A DNA stretch of 64,000 nt, taken from positions 1 to 64,000 of the forward strand of contig CP072107.1 in assembly GCA_022870705.1 (NCBI GenBank), read 5' to 3'. Source of the stretch: Oscillospiraceae bacterium CM (lineage in GTDB: Bacteria; Bacillota; Clostridia; Oscillospirales; Oscillospiraceae). The notes below the pieces were generated by a model. The model was given only the letters and a program-made list of their open reading frames with translations. It did not search any database and was not told the DNA's origin. Position 1 is the stretch's first letter. Each line of letters opens with the position of its first letter. Both the position numbers and the translations under genes were made by a program. Below are positions 48,107 to 57,382 of the stretch, piece after piece.

Positions 48107-48964
48107 ATGGCGGGACGATTTGAAGGCTGGTATTTTAAACAGCAAGCCGGTGGCAACATGCTCGCACTCATCCCGGCTGTTTCTGTTGAAAAGGGCGGGC
48201 GCGAGCGGGCGTCCCTGCAGATCATCATGAAGGACGCGTCCTTTTATCTTGATTTTCCGGCGTCCGTCGCGCGCATTGACAATTACAATACCGCCATAAC
48301 GCTTGCCGACAGCACGTTTTCAAAAAAAGGCATTGAGCTCAACGTCCAATCAGCGAACGTCATCGCAACGGGGCATCTCCGGTACGGCAAATGGACGATG
48401 CCGGATAGCGATATCATGGGGCCGTATCGCTTTGTGCCGTTTATGGAATGCCGTCACAGTGTTTATAGCGTGACGCACGCCGTCACCGGCCGCGTGACGA
48501 TAAACGGACGCCTTCTTGATTTTAAAGACGGTGTCGGCTATGTGGAGGGCGACAGCGGGCGCTCGTTTCCGAAACGCTATATTTGGACGCAGTACAGTTG
48601 GTTTGATGCGCGGCCATGTTCGCTGATGCTGTCGGCCGCCGTCGTCCGGCCGTTTGGGCGCCCGTTTGTGGGCGTCATCGGCTTTGTTTTCTGGCGTGGC
48701 CGGGAGCTGCGATTTGCCACGTACCGCGGGGCGAAGCTCCATTATACGGGGGGCAAGACGCTGCGCGTTTATCAGGACGCTTACGTGCTGACGGCGGAAC
48801 TGATATCGGGGCATACGACGGCCTTGCGCGCACCGTCGTCCGGTAAAATGACGCGGCTTGTCCGGGAAGGCCTTTGCTGCAAGGCACGTTATACACTGAC
48901 GGAAAAAGGCCGCGTCCTTTTTGACATCACAACGGATCAGGCAAGCTTTGAATATGAATTTTAG
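48107..48964 (+). CDS. Tocopherol cyclase-like family protein
   Basis: 285 residues from ATG 48107 with GAGGAG upstream; a TTG 33 bases earlier overlaps this site. The start FEGWYFKQQAGG and the blocks MGPYRFVPFMECRHSVYS, YVEGDSGRSFPKRYIWTQYSW and GFVFWRGRELRFATY are characteristic of bacterial proteins annotated as tocopherol cyclase family. Anaerobes make no tocopherol, so the true role is unknown, perhaps lipid or carotenoid related. The spore photoproduct lyase gene follows after 14 bases. Confidence 0.7.
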   Translation: MAGRFEGWYFKQQAGGNMLALIPAVSVEKGGRERASLQIIMKDASFYLDFPASVARIDNYNTAITLADSTFSKKGIELNVQSANVIATGHLRYGKWTMPDSDIMGPYRFVPFMECRHSVYSVTHAVTGRVTINGRLLDFKDGVGYVEGDSGRSFPKRYIWTQYSWFDARPCSLMLSAAVVRPFGRPFVGVIGFVFWRGRELRFATYRGAKLHYTGGKTLRVYQDAYVLTAELISGHTTALRAPSSGKMTRLVREGLCCKARYTLTEKGRVLFDITTDQASFEYEF

Positions 48965-48978
48965 GTGGGATGGATTGA

Positions 48979-49974
48979 ATGCACCCCGAAGCTGTGTATT
49001 ATGAGCCGGACGCGCTCCATTATCCGCTGGGGAAAATGCTCCGGCAAAAATACGATGTGGCCGACTGGATTCCAATCAAAAGCCATAACAGTATTCCGCA
49101 AATGCAGCAGATGGAAAACCGGGAATTTGCGCGGATGAAAAGAAGCCTCGTCGTCGGCGTGCGGAAAACACACAAATACGTTGAAAATCACAAGGTTTCA
49201 GACTATCTTGTGCCATATACCTCTTCCGGCTGCAGCGCCATGTGCCTATACTGTTACCTTGTCTGCACATACAATAAATGCGCATATCTGCGGGTATTTG
49301 TTAATCGGGAAGACATGATGGACAGGATCATTAAAAAAAGCAGAGCGGCAGAAAAGCCGCTGACGTTTGAAATCGGCAGCAACAGCGATCTTGTATTGGA
49401 GAACACCGTAACGGAAAATTTGCCATGGACGATCGAGCAGTTTGGCGCACACGGGACGGGCCACATCACATTCCCGACGAAGTTTGATATGGTGGAGCCT
49501 CTTTTAAGCCTTGACCATCGGGGGAAGACCGTTTTCCGTATGAGCGTCAACCCGGAGGAAATCATTCGGCGTATTGAGCTTGGCACATCACCGCTTGCTA
49601 TGCGTATCGAAGCCCTCAATAAAATGTGTCAGGCCGGTTATCGGACGGGGATTCTCATCGCGCCGGTCATTCTTTTGGAGGACTGGGAAGCACAGTATGG
49701 CGCGCTTATAGAAACGCTTCAAGAAAAGCTGAGTGCCCGCGTTAAACAATCGTCCTTCATCGAAATTATTTTTATGACGTACAGCTATGTCCAAAATGCG
49801 ATTAATACAGAAGCGTTTCCGAACGCGCCGGTCTTGTTTGATAAAGAATATCAGACGGGCAGAGGGCGCGGCAAATACTGCTACCGGCAGCCGCTGCGCA
49901 CAGTCGCTGAAGCCTTTTTCAGAGAGCGGCTTTTGAAAGCGTTGCCGGAGATGAAGATATTATATATCGTCTGA
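48979..49974 (+). CDS. splB: Spore photoproduct lyase-like radical SAM protein
   Basis: 331 residues. Radical SAM cluster motif Cys85-x3-Cys89-x2-Cys92 within SGCSAMCLYCYLVC, and the family-wide HITFPTKFDMVEPLL and FRMSVNPEEIIRRIE blocks. Repairs the 5-thyminyl-5,6-dihydrothymine lesion in spore DNA during germination. The residue aligned with catalytic Cys141 of B. subtilis appears to be Ser134 (EIGSNSD against EAACTSD, from memory). Extra Cys96 and Cys101 follow the cluster. Length is normal. Confidence 0.85.
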   Translation: MHPEAVYYEPDALHYPLGKMLRQKYDVADWIPIKSHNSIPQMQQMENREFARMKRSLVVGVRKTHKYVENHKVSDYLVPYTSSGCSAMCLYCYLVCTYNKCAYLRVFVNREDMMDRIIKKSRAAEKPLTFEIGSNSDLVLENTVTENLPWTIEQFGAHGTGHITFPTKFDMVEPLLSLDHRGKTVFRMSVNPEEIIRRIELGTSPLAMRIEALNKMCQAGYRTGILIAPVILLEDWEAQYGALIETLQEKLSARVKQSSFIEIIFMTYSYVQNAINTEAFPNAPVLFDKEYQTGRGRGKYCYRQPLRTVAEAFFRERLLKALPEMKILYIV

Positions 49975-49995
49975 ATATATGGCTGGCGAAATCAT

Positions 49996-50889
49996 TCATT
50001 CGTCAGTATAGACAGAGAGGTTTCTCGGAACGGCGATCTCCTGACGCGCAACTGACAGCAACAAGTTCTCCGTTGGCCGGACGCTCCATTTGACAAGCGT
50101 TAGAGCATTGCCGACAAGCTCAAGACACGTGATGCAGCTTGGATGGACGGCGCTGCCGACATTGAAATACGGGATTTTTGGGTCAAGCGGGCAGACAGGG
50201 CGATGTGTGTGACCGGCAACGATATATGTGTTGTTTTGGATGGCCCATTGTGTCAGGCTGCGCTCAACGCGTTTTTTCTTGACGTTATTTTTGGCGGCGC
50301 TCGTGATATCTTTAAAGCCTAAAAGCTCCATCCGGCGCCAGAAATGCCGGACAAAAAAACGCCCGCTGCGCCAGAACTGATCGTCCCGCAGGTCGCCCTG
50401 ATGCCCATGCACGAGGAAAAGCTCTTTTTCAGTCACCGCGTGACGAAGAATAAGACCTTCGTGAACGGTGATATTTTCAAAAAGCGGCTCATACTGGTTC
50501 GTATGATTATCGTAATAGCGCGCCATATTTTCATGGACGTATTGCGGATCCTTTTTAGCCATGTCGTGGTTGCCATAAATCATGAAAAGGCGGTTTTCGG
50601 CGTAAAAGTGGTGCAGGAGGCGGTAGATATCAATGTAAATACTGCTGATATCGCGCAGACTTTTAAATTTCCACAGCTCTTCACTGTCGCCGAGATCTAT
50701 ATACGTAAAGCCGCCATCATAGTAATGGCGCAGCGCCGCATAGTAAAGGGGCCTGTTGTGCAGAAAATTGTCGATCCAGCTGCCGTCACCGCGATGGCAG
50801 TCCCCAATTAAAACGATTTTTGAATCTTCGTTATAGGGGATCACAGGTGATGCGTGAAAAACTTCGTTCAGTCGGGTATAGGTGGACAT
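49996..50889 (-). CDS. Calcineurin-like metallophosphoesterase
   Basis: 297 residues. Five metal-binding motifs in order: GDCHRG (near 29), a GDSEE motif, GNHD, VHGHQGD and GHTHR. The fold is that of the UDP-2,3-diacylglucosamine hydrolase/serine-threonine phosphatase group, but a Gram-positive has no lipid A, so the substrate is unknown. Soluble, single gene, convergent with the spore lyase gene. Confidence 0.85.
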   Translation of the reverse strand: MSTYTRLNEVFHASPVIPYNEDSKIVLIGDCHRGDGSWIDNFLHNRPLYYAALRHYYDGGFTYIDLGDSEELWKFKSLRDISSIYIDIYRLLHHFYAENRLFMIYGNHDMAKKDPQYVHENMARYYDNHTNQYEPLFENITVHEGLILRHAVTEKELFLVHGHQGDLRDDQFWRSGRFFVRHFWRRMELLGFKDITSAAKNNVKKKRVERSLTQWAIQNNTYIVAGHTHRPVCPLDPKIPYFNVGSAVHPSCITCLELVGNALTLVKWSVRPTENLLLSVARQEIAVPRNLSVYTDE

Positions 50890-50966
50890 CGTTAGGTACC
50901 TCTTTGAGCAGATACCTTATAGTATGACCCGAAAGCATAAAATTAGGACAAAATATATAAATGAAC

Positions 50967-50995
50967 TTGTGCATGAAAAAAGTATAGTGTAATAT
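50967..50995 (+). promoter_or_regulatory. Promoter of the NCS2 permease gene
   Basis: TTGTGC (50967-50972), 17 bases, TAATAT (50990-50995). The leader of about 35 bases is too short for a purine riboswitch, unlike many relatives. Confidence 0.65.
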
Positions 50996-51037
50996 ATCAC
51001 CAATAAGCACACTAGCATTAGAAGAGAGGAGATACTT

Positions 51038-52537
51038 ATGGAGAAATTATTTAAGCTTAAGACATATGGCACCAATGTCAGAACTGAAATCATCGCAGGC
51101 ATTACCACGTTTGTCACCATGGCGTACATTATCTTTGTCAACCCGAACATCCTGACACTCGCCGGAACGCCGGACAACCCGTTTTCGCCTCAGGGTATAT
51201 TTGTCGCCACCATCATCGCGTCTGTCGTCGGAACGCTTGTGATGGCTTTTTTTGCAAATGTCCCATTTGCGCTTGCTCCGGGTATGGGGATGAATGCGTT
51301 TTTCACCTTCACCATCTGCCAGATCATGGGCTTTACATGGGAACAAGCGCTGGCGATGGTACTTATTTGTGGTGTTATCAACATCATCATTACAACGACT
51401 GGCCTTCGCAAGGCGATCATCCGCTCTCTTCCTAAGACGCTTCAGGGGGCAATCGGCGGCGGTATCGGCTTGTTTATCTCCTATATCGGCATTAAAGACG
51501 CAGGATTGCTAAAATTCACGTCAGACCCTGGCACATTTCTTTTCCTTGGTAAGACCCCGGCAGACGCAACTGTCATCGCTAATTCCTCGGCGGTGCCCTC
51601 GCTTGTCAATTTCTCAAATCCTGCCGTTCTGCTCGCTATCATCGGCGTTTTGCTGATAATTGTTCTGATGGCTAAAAAGGTCAAAGGGGCTATCTTAATC
51701 GGTATTATAACGACAACGGCAATTACGCTGATCTGTATAGCTTGCGGAATCAAACCCAGTGTTTTCTTCCCGTCAATTCCGGCAGATACAACGGCGAGTG
51801 CGTTTTTTAGCTCGATTTCCATATCTCCTTCTGCAATCGGGTCGTCTATCGCGGCGATTAAAGACACCGCTTTCAAAATGGATTTTACGGGTTTGTTTGC
51901 TGACCCAAGCAGACTCGTTCTCGCTTTTACCGCCATCATCGCCTTTGTCCTTACCGATATTTTTGACGCGCTGGGGTGCTTTGTCGGTATTGGTCGGCGT
52001 ACGGGAATCTTCGACCAGAAAGACGAGGAACTCTTATATTCGGCCAGCGGACTTCACTCGCGGATGGACAAAGCACTGTTTGCCGACCTGTGTGCGACTA
52101 TTACAGGCGCTTTTGTCGGAACATCTAATACAACGGCCTATGCCGAGAGTGCCGTCGGTATTGCCGAGGGTGGTCGGACAGGGCTTACCTCCGTGGTGAC
52201 GGCGATCCTTTTCGCACTGAGCCTCGTTCTCGCGCCGGTTATCGGCATTGTTCCGGCCTGCGCTACGGCTCCCGCGCTGATCGTTGTCGGTATTCTTATG
52301 ATGGGATCTGTTCTGGATATTGACTGGCACAATTTCGAAGAAGCGGCTGTGGCTTTTGTCACAGTGGCAATGATGCCATTTACCTACAGCATTACAACAG
52401 GTATTGCCTTTGGGTTTATACTTTTTGTGACGCTTCGTCTTCTCAAGGGAAAATTTAAGGAAGTGCACCCGATCATGTACGGCGCAACGATTCTGTTTAT
52501 TGTGAATTTTGTTCTTCTCGCGGTTAATAAAATTTGA
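51038..52537 (+). CDS. NCS2-family purine permease (AzgA/PbuG type)
   Basis: 499 residues with 12-14 membrane helices. The start NVRTEIIAGITTFVTMAYII, the signature LAPGMGMNAFFTF and the DIFDALGCFVGIG and GTSNTTAYAESAVGIAEGG motifs mark the AzgA/PbuG/PbuO clade, H+-symporters for hypoxanthine, guanine or adenine. AGAGGAG lies upstream of the ATG. Exact substrate cannot be told from sequence. Confidence 0.92.
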   Translation: MEKLFKLKTYGTNVRTEIIAGITTFVTMAYIIFVNPNILTLAGTPDNPFSPQGIFVATIIASVVGTLVMAFFANVPFALAPGMGMNAFFTFTICQIMGFTWEQALAMVLICGVINIIITTTGLRKAIIRSLPKTLQGAIGGGIGLFISYIGIKDAGLLKFTSDPGTFLFLGKTPADATVIANSSAVPSLVNFSNPAVLLAIIGVLLIIVLMAKKVKGAILIGIITTTAITLICIACGIKPSVFFPSIPADTTASAFFSSISISPSAIGSSIAAIKDTAFKMDFTGLFADPSRLVLAFTAIIAFVLTDIFDALGCFVGIGRRTGIFDQKDEELLYSASGLHSRMDKALFADLCATITGAFVGTSNTTAYAESAVGIAEGGRTGLTSVVTAILFALSLVLAPVIGIVPACATAPALIVVGILMMGSVLDIDWHNFEEAAVAFVTVAMMPFTYSITTGIAFGFILFVTLRLLKGKFKEVHPIMYGATILFIVNFVLLAVNKI

Positions 52538-52660
52538 GATGCTGCGCCAGAATGGACGTTAAAAAAGAGGGCCCGTTGAAAAGAGATAACTTTGCAACGG
52601 CAAAAGATACAAAGTCTTTGAAAAAAAGGCAAAACCTTTGTCATCCTTTATGAAAATTAG

Positions 52661-52689
52661 TTGAAGAGCAAAATTATTTATGTTATACT
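52661..52689 (+). promoter_or_regulatory. Promoter of the flavodoxin gene
   Basis: TTGAAG (52661-52666), 17 bases, TATACT (52684-52689). Confidence 0.7.
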
Positions 52690-52740
52690 GGCAACGTCTA
52701 GCATCCAGCCACCCAATTTAGAAAGAAGGAGAATAATAAA

Positions 52741-53166
52741 ATGAAAATTGGCATCATTGTTTATTCGAAAACTGGCAAGACACTCTCCGTGGCGAAAAAA
52801 CTCAAAGAGGCACTTCTTTCTTCTGGCAATTACGTCCTTTTGGAACAGGTCACGACGGCCGGTGACGACTTGTCAAAAGTCGCTGCGGCGCCGGGTACGG
52901 AAGGATACGACGCGGTCATTCTCGCTTCGCCCGTTTGGGGGCTATCGCTCGCTTCCGTCATGAAGCTCTACTTAGATAAAATCCCGTCCCTCAAAGGGCA
53001 GAAGGTCGGCTTGTTTGTCACGCGGTCCTTCTGGGGTGGCAAAGGCGCTATCAAACAGATGGCGAAAGTTTGTCAGGCAAAAGGCGGTACGGTTTCCAAA
53101 ACCGGTATGGTCAGCGCCAGCGGCGACAATGTTAAAAAGCTCATCGAGGACTTTAAAAGCCTCTGA
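52741..53166 (+). CDS. Flavodoxin family protein
   Basis: 141 residues. FMN phosphate loop IVYSKTGKT near the N-terminus (flavodoxin T/SxTGxT pattern), then SPVWGLSLASVMKLYL and TRSFWGGKGAIKQM. Small electron-transfer or FMN-binding protein, typical of anaerobes; no reductase partner beside it. AGAAGGAGAA precedes the ATG. Confidence 0.88.
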   Translation: MKIGIIVYSKTGKTLSVAKKLKEALLSSGNYVLLEQVTTAGDDLSKVAAAPGTEGYDAVILASPVWGLSLASVMKLYLDKIPSLKGQKVGLFVTRSFWGGKGAIKQMAKVCQAKGGTVSKTGMVSASGDNVKKLIEDFKSL

Positions 53167-53364
53167 TTTCGCAGAGGCTGAACCCATGATTTCCCGGGCA
53201 GCATAAGCGGGACGGCAACCTCCTTCGGCAAAACGCAGCTTTCATGTCTTTGAAATCCATGCGTCATGGCCACTTTCCTTCGAAAGCGGCAACCGATTTT
53301 CAGGTTATCGTCCCGCGGCTTCTCTTGCGGTAGTTTCATCAGTTTCGGGGCATGCGGAAAGCAA
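53167..53364. other. Structured non-coding stretch between convergent genes
   Basis: 198 bp between the converging flavodoxin and DUF4340 genes. It begins with a hairpin spanning the flavodoxin stop (AGCCTCTG / CAGAGGCT). Further in, GCGGGACG near 53208 can pair with CGTCCCGC near 53310, enclosing smaller stems (for example CTTTC-CTTC-GAAAG and AACC-GATTTTCA-GGTT) and two GGCAACC copies. There is no T-run. I cannot match it to a known riboswitch or RNA class on either strand. Confidence 0.45.
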
Positions 53365-53886
53365 TCACGACGCCGTCATCACTGCCGCCAAGGCATTGGC
53401 AAGCGCTGATGGTATGGTATAAACCGCATTGGCACCAGCTACCTGCACGTAATAGTTTTCACCGGTCTGCGTCCCAATACGCAGGCTGAATTCTTTATTG
53501 TCTTTATCGGCTGCCTGAACCGTGTAAAGCGGTTGCTCGAGGCCGTAGACTTCAAGTGATAACGGCGCGCTGAGCGTATCAACAGCCTTGAGGCTATCGA
53601 GCGCGGACGCAATCGCATCAAGAGCCGTCTGGTCAACAGACACGGACCTGTTGCCATTGTCATACCAGATCCCGTTCTCAAAAGAGTAGGAACGCGTTTG
53701 TCCCGCACTTTGACAGGAAATTTGAATAGGCGATCCCATGACGGCGCTGTACAGCGCCGTTTTACTTTCAGCTTCGGCCTGCTTTTTTGCCGTGTTTGCA
53801 TTATAGACGGACACGCCGATGTAAGCGCCGACGCAAATAACAAGAGCGGCAGACAGGATTAAAAGCTGTTTGACGCTTTTTTTCAT
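53365..53886 (-). CDS. DUF4340 domain-containing membrane-anchored protein
   Basis: 173 residues. One N-terminal membrane anchor (about 7-28), then an extracellular DUF4340 domain (YSFENGIWYDNGNRSVSVDQ, LEVYGLEQPLYTV). DUF4340 proteins typically end operons of Gld-like ABC exporters, as here. Shorter than many members (about 300), holding essentially one repeat of the domain. Confidence 0.75.
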   Translation of the reverse strand: MKKSVKQLLILSAALVICVGAYIGVSVYNANTAKKQAEAESKTALYSAVMGSPIQISCQSAGQTRSYSFENGIWYDNGNRSVSVDQTALDAIASALDSLKAVDTLSAPLSLEVYGLEQPLYTVQAADKDNKEFSLRIGTQTGENYYVQVAGANAVYTIPSALANALAAVMTAS

Positions 53887-55349
53887 CAGCGCTGTCTCCG
53901 TTTTGTCCAGACGACGAGCCCTGTCACCAAAACGCCAACGGGGATAACAGCGAGGAATAACACGCTCCAGAGTGCGGGATGTGTGATTTCAACCGGCTGA
54001 ACCTGCAGACTTTTGGCTGGAATATTGACAGTGTTTAATGGGTTTTTCAAATTTGCCGAAACAGCGTTTAAAAAGATGTCCAGGTTTGAGAGGTTTGTAA
54101 AGGAGGACGTCAGGTCGTTGTCGATCAGCGAGGCACCGCCAAATACTGTCAGCCGCGTGCTGGCAGATGCTTCATCCGAGGGCGATACGACAGCCGTCGC
54201 GGCGACAATATACGTACCTTTTGTTGAGGCGCTGCCGGAAGCAAGAACGCCGCTTTCCGAGGTCGTGAGCAGCGGTGCAACGGCGATGTTTGCCTGCGCG
54301 GGCGTGACGAGCGTTAAAGCGCTGGGATTGAGTACAATGGCGTCTGAAGTGATGGACGACGTGATGTCGCTGTCGGTCGACAAAACGGGGTAAAATAAAT
54401 ATTGCCCGTAATAACTGGCGTACTGCTGGTTATACCGCTCGGTGTCCCCAACGGTTCCTTGAAGCGGCTCAAGCCCGTAGGCCTTGAGCAGGGTGTTAAA
54501 GTTTTTAAGGGAGGCGTCCTTAACAAACAGCATAAGATGCCCGCCGTTTTGGAGATAAGCCTGCAGGGTTGAGAGCTCAACGTCGGCCAGGTCCTTTTCC
54601 GGGCTCACGCAGACAACAAGCTCACAATCGGTCGGGATCGAAGGTGCCGTGAGCAGATTGAGGGAGGAGACGGTGATGTTCGCCTTCTCTAGGGTGTCCT
54701 GCGCGTTTGCGCCGAGGCCGGCTTCGTCATGACCGGTCAGCGTGTAGATATTCGAGGAGGTGGTGCTCGTTACGTAAGTGACGGCACCTGTCAGCTGGCC
54801 TTCGGCGTCGATGGCAATCGGCTTGAGCGTCTGGGTGGAATAGTACGTGTTAAAGTCGTTAATAATGAGGCCGTCCTGAATGCCGTCGACCCCATTAATA
54901 TAGAGCATTTTTGAACGGCCGGTGTCAGAACAGGTGACGACGACGGTGTTTTGCTCTGCGCCATACGTTTTCAGCGCCGTGGGGTCTAAAACTGGGTCGA
55001 TTATTTTAAGAGAAAGGTGCTGAGACTGCGCGGCATAGTTTTTTAAAAATTTCGTCAGATGCTCGTCAAGCTGGGATTCTTTGGCGAGAACGACGATAGA
55101 AATATCTTTATCAAGCCCTTTGAGATAGGAGACCGTATCGCCCGATACCGTGTATAGGTCCTTTCCAGAGATGTCGTACTGCAGCGTCCGCGCCGGCAGA
55201 CTGCCAAGCACGAGATTAAAAATGACCGCGACGGCCACGGCGACAGCGGAAACAGCAGCTGTCATCATGCCGCGTTTTGTACCGGCCGTTTTTTCGCCAT
55301 TAAGCTTTTTAACAAGGTTTTTAACTTTTTTCATCAGTTCGTTACTCAA
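53886..55349 (-). CDS. GldG-family ABC transporter auxiliary protein
   Basis: 487 residues. A cytoplasmic basic N-terminus, a membrane helix at about 29-52, a large extracellular domain starting YDISGKDLYTVS, and a C-terminal helix at about 457-480. This is the GldG/ABC_transp_aux layout. It associates with the permease encoded upstream. Outside Bacteroidota these operons have no link to gliding; the substrate is unknown. Confidence 0.85.
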   Translation of the reverse strand: MSNELMKKVKNLVKKLNGEKTAGTKRGMMTAAVSAVAVAVAVIFNLVLGSLPARTLQYDISGKDLYTVSGDTVSYLKGLDKDISIVVLAKESQLDEHLTKFLKNYAAQSQHLSLKIIDPVLDPTALKTYGAEQNTVVVTCSDTGRSKMLYINGVDGIQDGLIINDFNTYYSTQTLKPIAIDAEGQLTGAVTYVTSTTSSNIYTLTGHDEAGLGANAQDTLEKANITVSSLNLLTAPSIPTDCELVVCVSPEKDLADVELSTLQAYLQNGGHLMLFVKDASLKNFNTLLKAYGLEPLQGTVGDTERYNQQYASYYGQYLFYPVLSTDSDITSSITSDAIVLNPSALTLVTPAQANIAVAPLLTTSESGVLASGSASTKGTYIVAATAVVSPSDEASASTRLTVFGGASLIDNDLTSSFTNLSNLDIFLNAVSANLKNPLNTVNIPAKSLQVQPVEITHPALWSVLFLAVIPVGVLVTGLVVWTKRRQR

Positions 55350-55363
55350 ATTCGCATCCTCCT

Positions 55364-56242
55364 TCAGCTCCAGCGCCGTTTTGAGACGGACTGTATGGTG
55401 AGAAAAACAAACAGGGCGGCAAAGGAGAGGAAAAATAACAGCCCTTTCAAATCAAAAACGTTGTAGCTGGAAAAATTGTTAATGGTTTCAGTAACCGAAA
55501 AAATTCCGAGTATCTTGTTCAGCAAACCGGGCAGCAAGCCCCTGCCGAAAAGGAGCAGACCGAATAGAGTGAGCGCGCCGCCGAGGCCGACAAAAGCCGT
55601 TGCCGTCGCGTTGTGAGACAAATGATACAAAATAAAGAGAAGAATAAGCAGGATGATAAAAAAGCCGATCAACGAAGCCGCCACTGTCTGCGGCAGCAAA
55701 GAGACCAGATCCGACCAAAGGAAGAGCAATAGCAAAACACCCATTGACAAAACGGCCGCGATGACCTGGCTCTCCGTGAGGGAAGAAATGAACATACCGA
55801 CGGAGACGAACAGAAACCCGAGGCAGATGAGCGCCAAAATGGCGGAAAAGTCAATCATCAAGGAGCCTGCGCCGGCGCTGTCCCACGAAATGATCAGGGG
55901 GATCAGACAGGAGATGATGAGCGGGACAGCATAAACCGTTACCATGGCGAAAAACTTGCCGAGAATAACCTGGGAAACGGATACGGGATATGTCAAAAGC
56001 ATCTGATCGGTTTTAGCGCGGCGCTCTTCCGCCAAAGAGCGCATTGTCAGAAAAGGAACGGCGAAAACCATAACGAGCAGGAAAAGCCAGTTGGCAATTG
56101 TAATGGCGAAATAAGGGTATCCGCCGAGCAGATTTGTAAAGAGAAACATCAGTCCAATCACAAGCAGGACGACAAAAGCGTATATACAGCCGATCATCGA
56201 AAAAAAGTAGGAGCGAACCTCGCGTTTATAAATGGCCGTCAT
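55364..56242 (-). CDS. ABC-2 type permease, GldF-like
   Basis: 292 residues with six to eight membrane segments. Starts MTAIYKREVRSYFFSMIG, typical of ABC-2 permeases of the Gld type, with the conserved VPFLTMRSLAEERRAKTDQMLLT cytoplasmic loop. Its start overlaps the ATPase stop (ATGA). Partner of the ATPase and GldG-like protein. Confidence 0.87.
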   Translation of the reverse strand: MTAIYKREVRSYFFSMIGCIYAFVVLLVIGLMFLFTNLLGGYPYFAITIANWLFLLVMVFAVPFLTMRSLAEERRAKTDQMLLTYPVSVSQVILGKFFAMVTVYAVPLIISCLIPLIISWDSAGAGSLMIDFSAILALICLGFLFVSVGMFISSLTESQVIAAVLSMGVLLLLFLWSDLVSLLPQTVAASLIGFFIILLILLFILYHLSHNATATAFVGLGGALTLFGLLLFGRGLLPGLLNKILGIFSVTETINNFSSYNVFDLKGLLFFLSFAALFVFLTIQSVSKRRWS

Positions 56243-57219
56243 GACGCATCACCAACCTTCCGGCTCGAATGTATATCGCCTGCTTCAGGCTTTTCTGAAG
56301 TGAGTTTTAAGAAGATATCCTCTAGGGAAACGCCTGACTGGCGCATCATCAGAATAGGCTTATCGGCGGCTGCGCAGGCATAGAAAAGTGATGCACGCAC
56401 ATCAGCAAGCCCTTGTGCCTCGACGGTGACATGGACTTCACCCGGCGCAAAAAGGCGGCAGCTGACATTGACGACATCCGGAATGTCTGAAAAAAGCTTT
56501 CTAATACTGTCGGCGTCGTCACCTTTAACCGTCATCTCGACGGCGTGACTTGTCAGCTGTTTTTCAAGCTCGGCGGGCGTACCAGAGGCGACAAGATGCC
56601 CTTCGTGAATAATCAGGACGTGGTCGCAGATTTCCTGGACCTCCGAGAGGATATGGGAACTGAGAAGAATCGTATGATCTTTTGAGAGGCCGCGTATTAG
56701 CTCGCGGATTTCTAATATTTGTTTTGGGTCGAGCCCGACGGTCGGCTCGTCTAAAATGATAATCTCCGGCAGACCGAGAATGGCCTGCGCCAGACCGACG
56801 CGCTGCTTGTACCCCTTGGAAAGGTTCTTGATCAGGCGGTCTTTGACAGCGACGATTTTTGTCATCCCGATGACGTCGTCAACAGCGGCCTGGCGCGACT
56901 CTTTGTCAAGGCCTTTCAGCTCGGCCGCGAAGTCGAGGTACTCGAGGGGCGTCATGTCGGTGTACAGCGGCGGCTGTTCCGGCAGATACCCGATGGCGCG
57001 CTTGACGGCTTCCGGTTCATCAAGGATATTGTGACCGTTAATAATAACGTCACCGGCCGTCGGTCCGATGTAGCCTGTCATAATGTTCATTGTCGTTGTT
57101 TTACCAGCGCCGTTGGGGCCGAGAAAGCCGTATATCTGCCCCTTTTCGACCTTAAAGCTCAGATGATCCACAGCGGTGTGGCTACCGTACCGCTTAACGA
57201 GGTCACGCACTTCGATCAA
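56239..57219 (-). CDS. ABC transporter ATP-binding protein, GldA-like
   Basis: 326 residues from a TTG at 57219 (MIEVRDLVKRYGSHTAV) with AAGGGGGG upstream; the longer open frame contains the promoter. Walker A GPNGAGKTT, signature LSKGYKQRVGLAQA, Walker B IIILDEPTVGLD and H-loop LSSH are intact. About 90 extra C-terminal residues form an accessory domain common in this class. First gene of the four-gene operon. Confidence 0.9.
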   Translation of the reverse strand: MIEVRDLVKRYGSHTAVDHLSFKVEKGQIYGFLGPNGAGKTTTMNIMTGYIGPTAGDVIINGHNILDEPEAVKRAIGYLPEQPPLYTDMTPLEYLDFAAELKGLDKESRQAAVDDVIGMTKIVAVKDRLIKNLSKGYKQRVGLAQAILGLPEIIILDEPTVGLDPKQILEIRELIRGLSKDHTILLSSHILSEVQEICDHVLIIHEGHLVASGTPAELEKQLTSHAVEMTVKGDDADSIRKLFSDIPDVVNVSCRLFAPGEVHVTVEAQGLADVRASLFYACAAADKPILMMRQSGVSLEDIFLKLTSEKPEAGDIHSSRKVGDAS

Positions 57220-57291
57220 GAGAGGTTCCCCCCTTAAAATATTATCAGCGCAGACAGAAAATGGCGCTGTACAGCAATAACTGCCGGGAAA

Positions 57292-57319
57292 AGTATATCG
57301 CAAGTTGGACCGCCAACAA
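57292..57319 (-). promoter_or_regulatory. Promoter of the Gld-like operon
   Basis: Minus strand TTGTTG (57319-57314), 16 bases, TATACT (57297-57292), about 75 bases before the TTG start. Confidence 0.6.
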
Positions 57320-57382
57320 TTTAACAAAGTGTGAATACTCTATGAACGAACTTGAAATAGCGGCAATGGAGACAATATGCTG

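Noticed and set aside
50890-51037. Purine riboswitch before the NCS2 permease
   Set aside because: The transcript leader predicted from the promoter is only about 35 bases and shows none of the conserved purine-aptamer loops.
53167-53364. SAM-I or c-di-GMP riboswitch
   Set aside because: GGCAACC and GGGACG fragments recall those classes, but the partner motifs and order are missing and no gene lies downstream in either orientation.
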